Source: Tanytarsus gracilentus
Lineage: Eukaryota; Arthropoda; Insecta; Diptera; Chironomidae
NCBI GenBank assembly: GCA_038502055.1
Contig: JAXRKN010000044.1
Span: 6,766,501-6,830,500 of the forward strand
Reading direction: 5' to 3'
DNA length: 64,000 nucleotides
Shown: piece by piece, positions 15,501 to 28,980 of the stretch
How positions within the stretch are numbered: the first letter of the stretch is position 1
Layout of the letters: each line of letters begins with the position of its first letter
Notes under the pieces: generated by a model
What the model saw: only the letters and a program-made list of their open reading frames with translations
Databases searched by the model: none
What the model was told of the DNA's origin: nothing
Position numbers and translations under genes: made by a program

Positions 15501-18500
15501 ATGACGATTTTCTTGGAAGTGAAGATTTCACGTTAAAATTGTAATGTGGGAGGAATTTAATGGGTTTGTCTAGGCATGTGATTAGATGGAAGTTGAATCA
15601 ATTTTTTCACGGAGAAATTCTTTAGGTAACGAATAAAAATTTACTATACTTTTTAATAACTCATTAGCAAGAAAATTAATGTCAAGGTCACTGTTACTCA
15701 ACTTCCGCACCCCACCCACTTCCCAGAGTTCTCTGTTCGAACAGAAAAATTCCATCAAACACACACAAATCAAAAAAGGCACGAAGCGCGCAAAAAGCCA
15801 ATAAAAAAAGTGGAATTGGATGCAAATGCAAAATGTAATTATTTATGATTATTTTAGAATTCATTTTTATATTCTCTCGCGTTCGTTGCTCAAAGCGCTT
15901 CTTGGGTTGCATTAGGAATTATATATAAATTCTGTTTTAATAGTTTATTTTTCCTCGATGATCGCTGCTGGCTTTTAGCTTAAAAAAATGTTTATGGATG
16001 TGTGTTCGAGTCTAAATGGTTATTGATGATTTTATTAAAAGACTTTGAGGCTTTGCACAGTTTCATCAAGGCGAGAAGATATTTTTCTGCTCAAGGAAAA
16101 CTCGAGCTGCAAATTAGCAAGGTTTTCGTCCCTAGACGGCAAGCAGGTTGGATATTATTGTTAATTCGTTAACAAATTCCGTCATCAATAATTCAAAGAA
16201 GAGAGAGAGAGAGAAAAAATTAATAACTGATCGTAAAGTGATCAATTTGCACTGTCTCGGAGTTGAAAACACGTTACATGAGTCGAGTGCAGTAGTGCCA
16301 TAAAATTAATACCTCGTATCTATCGTCTCAACAAGTTTTTTTTGCATTTAACATTGACCATCAAACTGCATTTCAAATTGCACACTTTTTTTTGTTGCGG
16401 TGGCTTTGGATCGTGTCATGTGTGCGATTCTTTAATTTATTTCTCGTCGAGTGCATAACACTCTTTTTAAAACATGCAAGAGGTGGTTAATTAACTTTTT
16501 TTGGTTGTTAAATTTTTAATAACCGTTAAAATTATAAAATTTGTAAACTTACTGATTTTGCTTTAATTAAAATTGATTTTTTTTAGCTGAAAAGGAAAAT
16601 TAAAAAAATTAGAAATTTATTTTGAAAAATTAAACATTTCGAAATTTTTTATCCAAAACAAAAATAAAAATTTCTTAATCAATTTTCACCCAAGCCCATT
16701 CCAGTTTCCACACCTTGACATTGACTCTTTGACAATAGCAAAGTTACCGCGATTACTCGAATACGTCTATCACTATTTTTTTAAGCGACAAACGATGAAT
16801 ATCCACGTACATACACATGTGGATACACACGCGAAAATACAGAATGACCTCGGCCTCTTTGCACTTTATTTTTCTCTCTTTTTTTTCAATGCACAATTTT
16901 TGCTTTTTTTTCGTTGTTTAGGTTTTCATTTTGAAAATATATACCATAAAAAAATTATTAGGCGACAGATAAAGGTTGAGAGTGAGAACAAACACAAGCT
17001 CAATGGAATGAAAAATTTGTTTTTGTATTGCAATATTTTTCTTCTTCTTTTCTCTCTCTTTTGATGCAATATTTTGTATTAGCGTCCCTCATCAAGTGCA
17101 CATTGTTTAGAGAGCGAGAGCTAAATTAATTAATTTTATTTATTCGCCTCTCGAAAGAAAAAGTTCTCTTCAACGAGTTATTATTGCTGCTCTACGACGC
17201 AGAATTTCATATGCAATGTCTATCGCAGATCAAGCTCCATATTTTTGTTGCAAACTTGTGGATGCATTTTATTAAGAACATGTTACACACATGAAGAGAG
17301 CGCAACGTGTGTAGTTAAGGTTCGCATTTACTTAATTTATAAATCTCATTAAATTTGTGTCGAGTTTCGAATATAAACTCGTCGCTGCCATGTTCGTTGT
17401 TACATTTACATGGATGCATGGACGGATGGCTGAATTTTAGACTGCTAAAGGTTGAATCGATTTTAAATTTTCATAGCCTTAAAATATTTAAATTTTTACA
17501 TTTATAACGGAATATTTAAATTTTAAATGAAGTCACCGTCCCTTGTCTAATTGTAATATTAGTTTACAGCCTTTTGAATATATTTGTGTTGCATATTCTC
17601 TTCTTCTAGAACTATTTACTTCGCCTCATGCATATACACAAAGTCATGTTAGAGAGAGACCTCGCAGGCATTAGAAGCAAAAGGTAAAGTCTTGAATGAG
17701 ATTGTAAATGCATGAAAGAATGCGCAATAGAATAAGAAGTAGGAAACAAGAAAGGCTTATTGCATAATCGTTTTGCAGTCAACCACAAGATTCTCTTTCA
17801 GCTGAGCAAATAAGTTTATGCGAAAACGAGAGTGAAAATGCTTCGTGAGTAGGTAAAGCGTTAATTCTCGCACATAATGTTCAATCCATCATCCAGCTTG
17901 TTAAAAGAATTCCAAAAAAAAATCGAACAATAATAAAATTAGCGGCATAGAATTAATTCACACTTGACTTCACACTTGCTTCGATTGCATAAATTAATTC
18001 AATTTTTTTCAATGAATGACAATTCGCGCGCAGTAGCAAACGAAACAAATAAAGAGACACGGAGAGAAAACATCGTGCAATTGCAATTTTACACCACCGA
18101 GCGTGCATTCGATGATTAATAGATTAATTTATGAGAGAGAATTAACGCGTGACGTCATAAATTAATGATACGATGGTTTCGTGAGATAATTGAAAGGTTA
18201 GAAAAAAATTGTTTGAAACATTGTAGAATATTTTTAATTTGCTAAAATGAATTTGACGTAAAAATTTGCTTTAAAAAATAAATAATTCTAAATTTTAAAA
18301 ATATTCTTGGATTTTTCACTTTTTAAACCCTTAGCAGAGTTAATTTGAAAATAACTCACATGTAAAATAATCTTTAATTAGACAGACCGAGTTTTTTAAT
18401 AAAATAAACGTTTAATTAATTTCCGGAATTCTCAAGGAATAAATAAAATTTGTTACTTTGTCCGTCGATTAATTTCACCATTCCATTTATTCGCTTTTGA

Positions 18501-18527
18501 TAACTTGCGGTTTTTTCTAAAAGATCG

Positions 18528-19492
18528 CTAATGTCTAGGGATCCTCGTTCCCGGGGAATGGGATTTCGGGGCCCCGGGGATGAAACGTTTCGGGGTCCCG
18601 GGGAGGGACGGGGACGAAATAAAGCGTTTTTACAAAAATCTTAAAAACTTTAAAGTTAAAGACTAAATATGATTTTTTTTTATTTTAGCTTAAATAATAA
18701 TGTCACAAAATAATAATTATTTATGAAAAACTAAATGAAAATGGAAAAAAATTAAATGCACATGGATATTTAAAAATTTTAAGAGTTAGTACTTTTTTTC
18801 AGGTTATTTTCCCTATAAATATTGAAGTTAAAAATTTTAAAAATCTTTCATATTTTTTAATTAATTTAAAGTTAATGTATCTTAAGAATGGTTAATTTTT
18901 TTATTTATATTTTAAAGTTTTTTGTTTACACTATTATGATCTTAAAAAACTTTGAAAATTGAAATAAAAAAATTTAGGATTTTTAGGTAGTTAATTATTT
19001 TTAATATTAATTAAAGAAAATAGCGCTGAATAAGAAATTTCTCGTTCTAATTTTTTTTCATACGACATGTCTATTTTGAAACTCTCTTTTGCTCATAATA
19101 TTTTCATAACTTTAACTGTAATTAAAGTATTTTTAAAAAAAACTAAAAAGACTTAAAGATATAATTAAAAGAAGGTTTCTGACAATCGCCAATAATTTTT
19201 TTAAATTAGAATTAATTAATTCTGCAAATTAAAATAGGTTTTTATTTTTTAGTTTTTGTGATAAATTATTAATTTTTGATTTTTTATGGCTTCAATCAAT
19301 ATGTTGATGATGTTTTATTTAGAAATGAAAAACTTATATTTTGAAATTAATTTTTTTCAAATTTTTTAGCCTCAAAATTTGTCTTTCGCCTAAATTTACT
19401 ACTAAATTTTTCCCCGGGGATTCCCCGTCAAAAATCCGGGGACGGGGACGGGGAAAGACAACGGGGACCCCGTGAGGATCCCTAATAATGTC
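18528..19492. mobile_element. Non-autonomous hAT-type element with GC-rich ends
   Basis: The element spans 18536-19484 (949 bp). Both ends carry the perfect inverted terminal repeat TAGGGATCCTC, followed at each end by a GC-rich subterminal zone of repeated CGGGG/CCCCG units. The flanking 8-mers are ctaatgtc (18528-18535) and ataatgtc (19485-19492), a 7/8 match that fits the 8-bp target duplication of hAT transposons; TAGGG-type ends also fit that superfamily. The interior is AT-rich and has no transposase ORF, so it depends on a helper elsewhere or is dead. The sharp GC jump at both ends makes it stand out from the surrounding DNA. Confidence 0.75.
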
Positions 19493-20689
19493 GCACCCTC
19501 TCTCACACATCATCAACTGTGGTAATAATAACTGTCACTAATAACTCACTCGTAAGTTCTTTAACGTTCTTGATTCAGAATCTAGAGCGAAACAATTTAC
19601 GATTTGATTTGTCATATCGACTGTCTTCTTTGCATTATTATTTGTTGATGACAACTCAAGTCGTCGACGCCCATATGTCACGGTTAACGATGAAGCTCGA
19701 TTGAAACAATAATACCATGAACTTTTGACTTCTCATCCGCACATTTACTGTGAAATGGTGTTGGCATGTGGTTAACGGACTTTCATCATTTGCATGTGGA
19801 CTTTTTGAGGGCAATTTTTGGGTTTTAATTTCTAAAAATTGTCAAATTATATAAAAACTAGACGTTTAAGTTCAAGTATGGATTTATTTTTGTCTCGAAA
19901 AATTAAATAATTAAATTGAGTGAAAATTAAAATCTTTATATATTTTAGAAGAAAGAGTTCAAAAAATTCTAATATATTTGTTTTGGACAAATTAACTCAA
20001 ATAACTTTTCAATATCACAAACAAATTGATCAAGTAGCAAGATCATCATCGAGTTTAATGATGCACACGAATCGATCGCAATGAATTCTTCGTCTTTGTG
20101 AAACAAATAACTATTTAATGATTAGTCATCGTCAATCGTCATCGCTTATTTTTGCTTTCTGTCAAGAGTTCTTCAATTGCTCTTTGTTTTCCGAAGAAAA
20201 TTTTCAACGCTCGATGATAATAATTTTTGTTCGCTTGCACACAATGTTGAATTTTATTGTAAAACTTTGCATTGACATTGAAAATTATTGGTTTTGATTT
20301 TAGAATAAAAAAATTCTTCCTCCATTATGAAAATGACCTACGACAACAATTTACACATTTAGATAGTTTGAGACAATTTTTAAATTCACTTATAATTTCC
20401 ATTCGACTCTTTTTATGCATAAAAACTCCTGTCAACTTTCAATTAGCTCCAAAACCACTCACTTGCCTCGTTTCGTTGTCAGCACACATTGTATCACAGT
20501 CAATTGACAATTCTTGCCTATCTCTCGCTGCACACGCTTAAATTCATTTATTTTCACAGTAATCATGGCCACCACAACTCGTGGTTCTAATATCTTTAAG
20601 TTCACTTATGAAAATGTGTCACACACGCGAAAAATCATTGAAATGAAAAAAAATTGTCATTGGCATATCGAAAGAGAGAGAGATTGCAC

Positions 20690-20711
20690 ATCATCATCAT
20701 CATCATCATCA
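20690..20711. repeat. (CAT)n trinucleotide repeat
   Basis: Seven consecutive CAT units within non-coding DNA. Short ORFs overlapping it are not convincing. Confidence 0.85.
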
Positions 20712-23700
20712 GTGACTATTTTGTGAGCAGCAGCGATGACAAACAAAAAGAGATCTCTAAACATCGGCGAGTTTGTGTGTGCACAGAATGCACGTTAGAA
20801 TCGAGCTTCAAGTATGAAATTTGCAATGTGGAAAACAAACATTTGAAGGTGAATTCTGTGCATACTCTCTGGTGTGTGGTTTTTGTTTCAATCAAAACTG
20901 CTCGGCGCGGAAAAAAAAGATTGACTTTGTTGCCTTTTTTAAAACAAGCAGCGCAATTAAGGCACGCTGTTGCATTTTTATATGGGTGATTAAGTTTTTT
21001 TATATAAAGGGTTGTGATTGTATTAGCAAAGTCTTAAAATATTCTAGAAAGGATAAAATAAAATTTAACGCGATTTATTAAAATCAAAAAATTTAGGTTC
21101 GAATCCTAAAAGAAATAAATTATTGATGTTCAATATACGTTTCCTATTTTTTTTTCAAATTTTGAAAACAAAATATTTTTTTAATTTTTTAACCCCTAAA
21201 ACTCCATCCACAACCTCTGAATGATCATTTTCAGAACATTGCACAACTGCACATTATCTCCATTTATAAAAAGGGAGGTTAAAACCATCAGATGATCGAC
21301 AATTAATTGCAACTGCAAATTATTTTCGCATGCTATCAAAACAGCTCGATATACACAAAAAAAAGTAGAGTCGAGCGATTCTTCTAGCCGCGCGTTAGCT
21401 TTTCATCTACTATGTCACATGACACTGGTTTTCGCGGTGGCAATGGAAAGATATATGCACATGTACTTTATATAAATGGCGCGATGTGAGAAACTAACAA
21501 ATAAAAGGTTCTTGAATTGATTTATTTTTGCACTTGTGATAAAGCTCTTTTTTCATTTCGCCTCTTTATAGTTCTGCAAACAACAATTGAAGCACAATCT
21601 AATATAAATTTGCGATATTGCTGTGCGCTTGTAAAAATAATAAAAAATGTGCATATGCAGAGAGTAAGTGATGAGGAAAACCACACAAAAGCATCTAATA
21701 ATAAATGGCGTGATAGAAGTTATTTTCCGCTTGCAGCCGAAGCAAACTGTATACTGTGTATAGCATGCATTTACTCTTGATCAAAGGCCATTTTAGAATT
21801 ACTCGAAGTAGCATCGAGAGAGATAAAGACGATGATTGTTCGAATGTGTTGTTCTTCGGTTATGTCACAAAAATTAAAATTTAACGTATTTTTATGTTTT
21901 AAAATATTTTTTGAAAATTTATATTGTGACCTAATTTCCAAACTCACCCCACGGCACGTGTTACATGTTACATCAAAGGAAAATGGTCATTAAAGAAGCT
22001 TTTGTTGGAAAGATAAAATTTTCCCATTTTAAATTCGCTGTTCTTTGTTGCAAAAACAATTGCATGGACGCGATGGGAAGATTTTTCCGCCCAATGAGCT
22101 TTTTTGTGGAGATTCTGGCATTTTCGAATGAAAAACTTCACGAGAAAACAATGGGTTTGAAAAATGCATTTATAATTGGCAGCGATTACGTGATTAAGCT
22201 CTGAACTCTCTAAGAGGGGATAATTCTAGCGAGTCATTCTATGATGTGTACTTGTTGATCTTTCGAGCTTATGATGCTTTTAAGGTCTTTACTTAAAATT
22301 ATTGGAAATTTTTCCAAAAAATAAAATCTCTTCTGAATTCAATTTTTAAGGATTCGAACCTCTTTCAAAAAATTTTATGTTGTTCTTTTCAAAGTCTGTA
22401 CACCCTTATTCGAAGTGAAACCTTAAAATCGTTCTAAAAGTTCTCAAAGCCACACCACAAACAGCTTGAGAACAAATTCCAACCGTCCGAAAAAAGGCAT
22501 ATTTTAATACGAAAAAGTGCATTCTAAGCTCTTCAAGTATAGTAAAAAGATTTTTCAATGCCAACACACGGCCACAGCTCAGCTTGAGAGATTGAAACTA
22601 AAAATTGCACACACACATTTAAATGTGAGCGCGGAAAAAAACTTTTTTGCATCCAGCTCGCGAGCGATCAAGAAAAACGTCTTTGCAAATTGCTGAAATG
22701 TCTTCCATATTTTTATTATTACTGCATCTATTCTAAGAGAGTAGCCTTTCCTCATCATCATCGCTTTTGCATTGTCGTCGTCGCCTCCTCCTCCAAGTCA
22801 AGTGCAAATTCATTTCAGCTCGCTTGTTTATTATTACTGTGCAGTTCTCACAGTGCAAGCCTTTCAATGGAAAAATTTTCTTCGTGCTGAAAGTGTGTGC
22901 AGCACAATATCAGAAAAGATGATGATTAGAAGGCAAAAGCTATAATAAATTGTGCACACACACAAAGAGAGCCGCATGATGGAAATAAAAAATGATGAAA
23001 AATGACCAAATGCACTTGTGCCGTTTCGATGTGTGTTAGACACTTTTTTTTTGCATACAATTATTGGGTCCAAGGGTGTGAGATAGCCATTGCCAGAGAG
23101 ACTCTGTCACTCTTAAATATGGTCGTACACTGCAGTTTTGACATTGTACATCTTTTTATTATCATCGTTATGGCCTCCACGTGCAGACATGTGACTCGAG
23201 GTGTAATTAGGTTTGTTATAGCTCTTTTTGCTTGCCAAATGGTGTAAATTGTGGATTCGCAAAGAGATGTAAAACATCTTAAGTCTCGTTTGATGTTGTT
23301 TTTTTCTTCGGGGTCAAGTTTAAATCGTTTGAATGCGCTTTAAGTGATTTTTATTAAAGGTGAAATGAATTATCGAAGGAAATAAATTTTTAAAATTAAT
23401 TATTTGCAGATTTTTGATGAAAAAAAGTTTGATAATTTAATTTAAAATGTCTCAACCGCACCCTCTCCACAAAAACCCTAAATACTTCACTTAAACCGCA
23501 CTCAATTTTGCTAATTAATCGAGCATCGACATTGTTAAACAATCAAAGAAGTTAGAGCTACACCCATATCTCACAATCTGTGCTCCGTTTGCATGACAAT
23601 ATCGTCCGGAATCAGTTAACCAAATCGTCTTCATCGCGTTGCCTTTGTTGTGTGATATTGCTTCAAAAGACTCATAAAAGAATAAAAAGTCTTTCCGATT

Positions 23701-25312
23701 CACTAATAAATCAGTGTGTGCGAGTTGAGGGAGTGCGATGTCAAGAATTTTCCTCACGGTGAAGAAGAAGAAGTAAAAATCATCTTTTGTTCGCATTTGA
23801 GCTAAAGAGCAAAGTTTAAGAAACTCACACACATCCGTTTCGATCCATAATAAAAGAATCTGTTACACATTTTTTGGCTTCATTTGAGACAAGCAGCCAG
23901 AGAAAAAGAAACGCGAAGAAGCTCGAAAACAGAAAAAAATATTTTAAATTTTCGTTTCTCGCTGTTGACAACGAGCGCACAAATGATGAGAGTTCTTGCT
24001 ACTGCTTGGCCCCCTCTCAAAGAGAATATTTTAAATAAGAAAAGAACTTTTTTTTTGTGTGCGAGTTCGAGTCAAATAAAAATGTACATTATGATATGAT
24101 GATGGAGACAGCGAAGAGAAATAAATTCAAAAATAATCACATTTAATATGGATCAACAGATTTTCTTCTTTTTATCACTTCTTCCTCTCCTTACAATTTG
24201 AATTTTCAATGTAAAAGAATAAAATTATCGTTGCGGGTGATGCGATGATGAAGATATTTCGTGACCATTGGGAAAAACATGCGGCGGTGGGTGGAATTTA
24301 TTTTGCTGTTTTTTAAAAAATATTAAATTTATATTTAAAATTCTAAAATACGTTATGATTTTTTTATTCGACTTAATTTTCTGATTTATTAAATAAATCA
24401 TTCAACAACTTCATGATCAAGCATAACCATCATAATTTTCGCATGAACCACGATACCGTCATCGTTCGTAAGCGTTCAATAAATAAAATATTTTTTCTCT
24501 TCTCTTGGGTTTCTAATCAAGAGGCAAAAGAAGAAAAAAAAAGAGTCGAGAGCATGAACTAATTCAAAATAATAATTTTCATCTTCTATTAAGTCAGAGT
24601 CATATTGTGAAATAAGAAGGCAACAGCAGAAGCCAGCAAATTGTGTGTGTAATATACGCTCTCGAGAAGAGAAGAAAACAAAATATAACATCCGAAAGAG
24701 ACGTCGACGTCGATATGAGTTAAGTTAAATTGAAGGCACACAGTGAGCTCATATTTCGCCATAAAGAGAGCATTCCATAAAGAATGTTCATCATTTGAAA
24801 ATTGTTATGAAATGTACACATATATTATAATTTTTTTCCATATTAATGCCACTGCGCAGAGAGATAGAGAGAGGCACGTTATTATCATCAAAGCACACAA
24901 GAACATTTGTATGCGTGTCGAATTCATCATCATTTCTAATGCCACTGATTTGATATGAAAAAAATGCTGTCCTTTAACGCCTCTCAATCTTCTCTTTGTT
25001 ATCATTATCGCAGCGAGCATCATTATCATCTCAATCTCTAGTCGAGGTCAAATCTGTTGCATCTCTTACGACACATAATAATTTGATGTAAATCACAAAG
25101 AGTGTTTCTAAAACTCTACAAACTCAAATAGCTTAAATGCATTCGTAAGCAGTTTCAAGCTGCTCCATTTAGTCAATAATCAGCCTTATCTATTCCCAAC
25201 TTGACAGAGAGCTTGCTTAAGCTTTTTTTTCTACTATCAACGAGAAGAGAGGTTATGAGAGGTGCTTGAACTGTTTTTACCTTTTTTAAATAATACTATT
25301 CTTTAACATTTA

Positions 25313-25500
25313 AAATTTTAATTTTAATTAAGATGTATTGTGGAGCTCCCGAGGTGGGCGATTCCCGCGGGGACACATAAGAGAAGGGGTATTTTACTAT
25401 TCTTGAGAGAAATCTTAAGAGAACATGGGTTGCGTCTTCTTGGTAACCACAAAGCGCTCCCTCTCAGTCATCAATCAATTTGTAAATTTTAATTTTAATT
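25313..25500 (-). mobile_element. Possible 5'-truncated non-LTR retrotransposon fragment
   Basis: A GC-richer island of about 154 bp (25330-25483) sits in very AT-rich DNA and is flanked by an exact 17-bp direct repeat, AAATTTTAATTTTAATT, at 25313-25329 and 25484-25500. On the minus strand one frame reads ALCGYQEDATHVLLRF, which resembles the C-x-x-C...H zinc motif near the end of many LINE reverse-transcriptase ORFs, and the fragment runs into an A-rich stretch. Duplicated flanks with a short 3' piece are what target-primed reverse transcription leaves. The match is short and the flanks are low-complexity, so this is only a suggestion. Confidence 0.3.
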
Positions 25501-28340
25501 TAAATGTTTTAGAAAAATTTTAAAGCAACAAAAAAATTCATTTAACAATCGCTTGTCCACCGCCAGTAAGACTTCCATGCTTCTTTTTCACCAACACAAC
25601 GATATTATTCACCAATTGAACAACATCATCTTTTTTGTTCGTTCGTAGAGCGTCGACAACATCGAGATGAGATGGAAAGGAAGTTTAAAATAATAATTTT
25701 TTTACTCTCTATCATGCTTTGTTGTCCATCACTAGCTAAATGGATGATGATGAATTTATCGCTTCTCCGCGCTCTAAATAATGAAAAAAATAATGGAGAG
25801 ATACAGCGCGACACAATCGCGGCCAATGAAGTTCTTTGGAATTTCCATCAAAATGTGACATCATGCACATTAGATGTGGGAATTGCAGGAAATTGCAATC
25901 TACCCTGAAGCTACATTTTTTTCTCTATATTCATTCAAAGGTTTTAAAGACGAAAATTATAGAGCGAGAGAGGTGAAGCAACAATAATCCGGGAGTTTAC
26001 ATTCAACATCATCTCCCTCCACCGTCAAAAACTTCTCCCCACTCTACCTCCAAAAATTATATTTTCGTGTGTTGCTTTTAAAATGGCTCCAAAAATTTAA
26101 CAATCGTTGCGTCACGTGTGAAGCGTTAAACATCAAAATAGCTGCGGTCATTCAATCGTTTGTAGCTATTATTATTTTAATATTTTTTACGAAATGTCCG
26201 CACATGGTCGCGAGGCAATTTTTCTTCGTTCCCTTGAGAGTCAATCACTGGCCCGAAGGAGGAACTCTACAGCATGTACTCACTTAATAAGACTCTCCAG
26301 AAAAATAAAATAAAATGTAAATATTGAAAGGCAAATGATTTGATTTTTTTTATATAAACATTCAAGGGTCAGAAAAAAATTAGTAAACATAAGAGAAGAG
26401 CATTAGTTATCGATATGGAAAATGAAGAGTTTGTAGCAGAAAAAAAATAGTTTGAATCAAATTGGAGAGAAGAAAAAAGTTTACAGCTCGCTTCTCGATT
26501 TTCAACACCCATTGCGGCTGTGGGCCATAAAAATTGAAAAATATATATCGAAACACGAAGCAAACAAATGTGGCCGCAACTCGTATTTGTGTGCTCGAAG
26601 ACATTAAAATATAGAAAATTTTAATAACTGTGAAAAATTTAAAAACGAAAGAAAATTTTTGAACTTAAATTTTTAGAAAGAAATTCATCACTTCTGCTTA
26701 TAGGAGCACATTGTAGTCAATTTAAAAAGAGATAGTAAATGAGCTGATGAGAGCGAAGTTAAGACGCAAATTCTAAGACACATTTGATTAGCGAAATGTA
26801 CACTATCAATTCCACTGCCAGTGTTATGTGTGCAAGCGCATGTGAAGTGCAAAACACACTCCAGGCCGTAGAGAGAAGAAAAAAAAATATGGCGATCGTG
26901 AACAATTTGTTTATTTCGCTTCTGGCGATAATGTGGACACACATTGAATGTGCACAAGCTTGCCACTTTTGCAGCGCGGAAAAAAGTTTTAGTTTACGAG
27001 AAGAATTTTTTTTCCTCTTCGCTTATCAGCGCAAAGTGAAGTTAAAACTTTTTTTTTGTAGTTTTAGTGGCTTATTTTTATACGTCCGTGGAAAATGGCT
27101 TTTGTTTTTTTCCTCTCTGTTCGGATGCAATTATACGACCGATGACGGACGACAACAGCGAAGTTATAGTGATGAAAAATTTTGCATTATGATGGAATTA
27201 CGGCTGTTGCTGTTATTTATGAGCCATGTGACATTGACTTTAACAGCGACTTAGCGACTAGCTCTTGATTAGTCTTTTTTTTGCCTTTTTTAGGTATTTT
27301 ACAGCTTTGACTTTTTTATTTCGAATGAGAATCGTTTATGTACATTTGAGGTTGGATACTAATGCTAAGTTTTATTTACTTCAGTTTGTTAATCATGAAA
27401 TTAATTCTTAAAATATTTTAAACTTCTTATCTTTTTTCTTAATAATCGAAATCTTTTGTTTTAAATAGAAATTAAATTATCATGCTTAGACATCATTTTA
27501 ATTCTACAAATAAAATTAACCCTCAATTCTGTCACAAACACAATTTTTTCGTAATGATAATTTCCAACTTAAATTATCTCTCGCGCGGTTTAAAAATTCG
27601 TCCTAAATCATGTCACTTAAAAAAAGCTTGTTCGTCATGAGATTTTACTTCAATCATGGTTCTTTAGAAATTTAATTTATTGCGGTCCCCCACTATCAGG
27701 ATGAAAAAATTATTTCAGCGTGCTCTCAAATCTTTTTATCGAGATCAGCTGATCCACTGTAATAATTTTTCTCGCTCTCAAATCTCTTTTTAAATTTTTC
27801 ATAATGACAATGTGTCAAGCGCTTCTGTATCACCATGAAATTTCAGACATGTGGTTGGAATTACCATGTAGGATGATTTAATTGTTTCGACAATCACCAT
27901 GAAAAAAAATTAATTTTGCTTATCATTTGAAAGCGAGAAAAAAGAGAATAAAAGTATTAAATTTAATGGTTAACTAAAGTTAGTTATTTAGTATTTTTTG
28001 ACGTTATCGCTTCTGTGGAAATTTTTGATGACAAAATAGAGAGAACTGAGGATGGTAATTTTGCAATGATTTTTAAAAATATTTTTAAGAAGATAAATTA
28101 AATTTGAAATTGTTAGAGTTTATTTGTAAAACATAAAAAAATTGCAAGGTTTACAAAAAAATTTCCCTCCCTTGCACACAACAAAGAAGATTCTTCGAAA
28201 GACTCAAAATTTAGAATAAAGAAGAGAATCTTTTATTACTCAAAAAAAGTTTGTAATCATAATCTTGGAAAATTTCGAAATGTTTTCTGTATTAATGACG
28301 CATCGTAAAATATTAGAGATTTATTTACAGCCAGACTTAC

Positions 28341-28980
28341 CTTATTTTTTCTCTCGAATGGTCTCTGCGCAGTGCGAGATAATTTGATGAATTTTCCAAC
28401 GACCAAAAAGGCACTGAACACTGTTCAAATTTATTGCAACAATGAAAGAAATTGTTTTTCTCGACACTCTTTTTTCTCTTTTCACGGTAACAGTCCGAGC
28501 TACGGAATTTTTCTTCTTCACTGTTTTTCCTCGATTTATAAAAAAGATTCAAAAGAGAAGAAAAACACGACACAAGAATCACAGAAGAGGTTTCTTCTTT
28601 CGCGGTGTGCTTCTGTGATTATTTTTAGAATATCACGCCAAATAGGAGAAAAAAATATAACTCTACTGCTGCGATTTTATTTTTCTCCTCAAGAATTTTT
28701 TTTCACTTTCACAAGAATTTTTTACACGAAAACTTTAATTAAGAAAAAAGTTTTTTTTTAAAATAATCCACAAGAATATCCAAAAAGAGTTGAGAACAGA
28801 AAATTTGTCCCTCCGTTCACACTCACGCTCGACGTGTGTGTCAAGTTGAACGAACAGAAAAGAACTGTTTGAAATTTTTTTGTGTGAACAACCAGCTTCG
28901 GTTAGATTTGCTCACGAAATGAGAAAAAGAAGAAAAAAATATCAAATGGTTATACTAGACGCGCTCAGTTAGTAAACTGA
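28341..28980 (-). other. Candidate 5' non-coding leader exon/promoter of the charlatan-like gene
   Basis: On the minus strand a strong donor, AAG|GTAAGTCT, lies with its GT at 28339-28340. Upstream, near 28980, the minus strand reads ATCAGTTTACT, which fits the insect initiator TCAGT. A GC-rich patch at 29041-29110 lies just beyond. Together these could be the first exon and promoter whose transcript splices to the acceptor at 5589. No cDNA evidence is available, other leader exons are possible, and the exon's upstream limit is uncertain. Confidence 0.3.

Larger units (their letters stand above)
5589..28340. other. Long non-coding stretch, probable first intron/regulatory region of the charlatan-like gene
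   Basis: No ORF here has family resemblance, and those present are short, low-complexity and discordant between strands. The acceptor at 5589-5591 requires an upstream exon for the zinc-finger gene. The best donor seen on the minus strand is near 28340, which would make this a 22.7-kb intron. It contains pyrimidine/purine microsatellites, a hAT-type element (18536-19484), a possible LINE fragment (25330-25483) and most copies of the B-box-like motif. Developmental transcription factors commonly have such large regulatory introns, so enhancers are likely, but none can be named from sequence. Confidence 0.4.

Noticed and set aside
20654..20989. Plus-strand ORFs with an Ile or Ser homopolymer
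   Set aside because: Translation of the CAT trinucleotide repeat.
26784..27254. 156-residue plus-strand ORF with a signal-peptide-like stretch (MAIVNNLFISLLAIMW)
   Set aside because: Remainder is low-complexity Phe/Leu-rich sequence typical of AT-rich DNA; no domain, no conserved Cys pattern, overlapped by equally good ORFs on the other strand.
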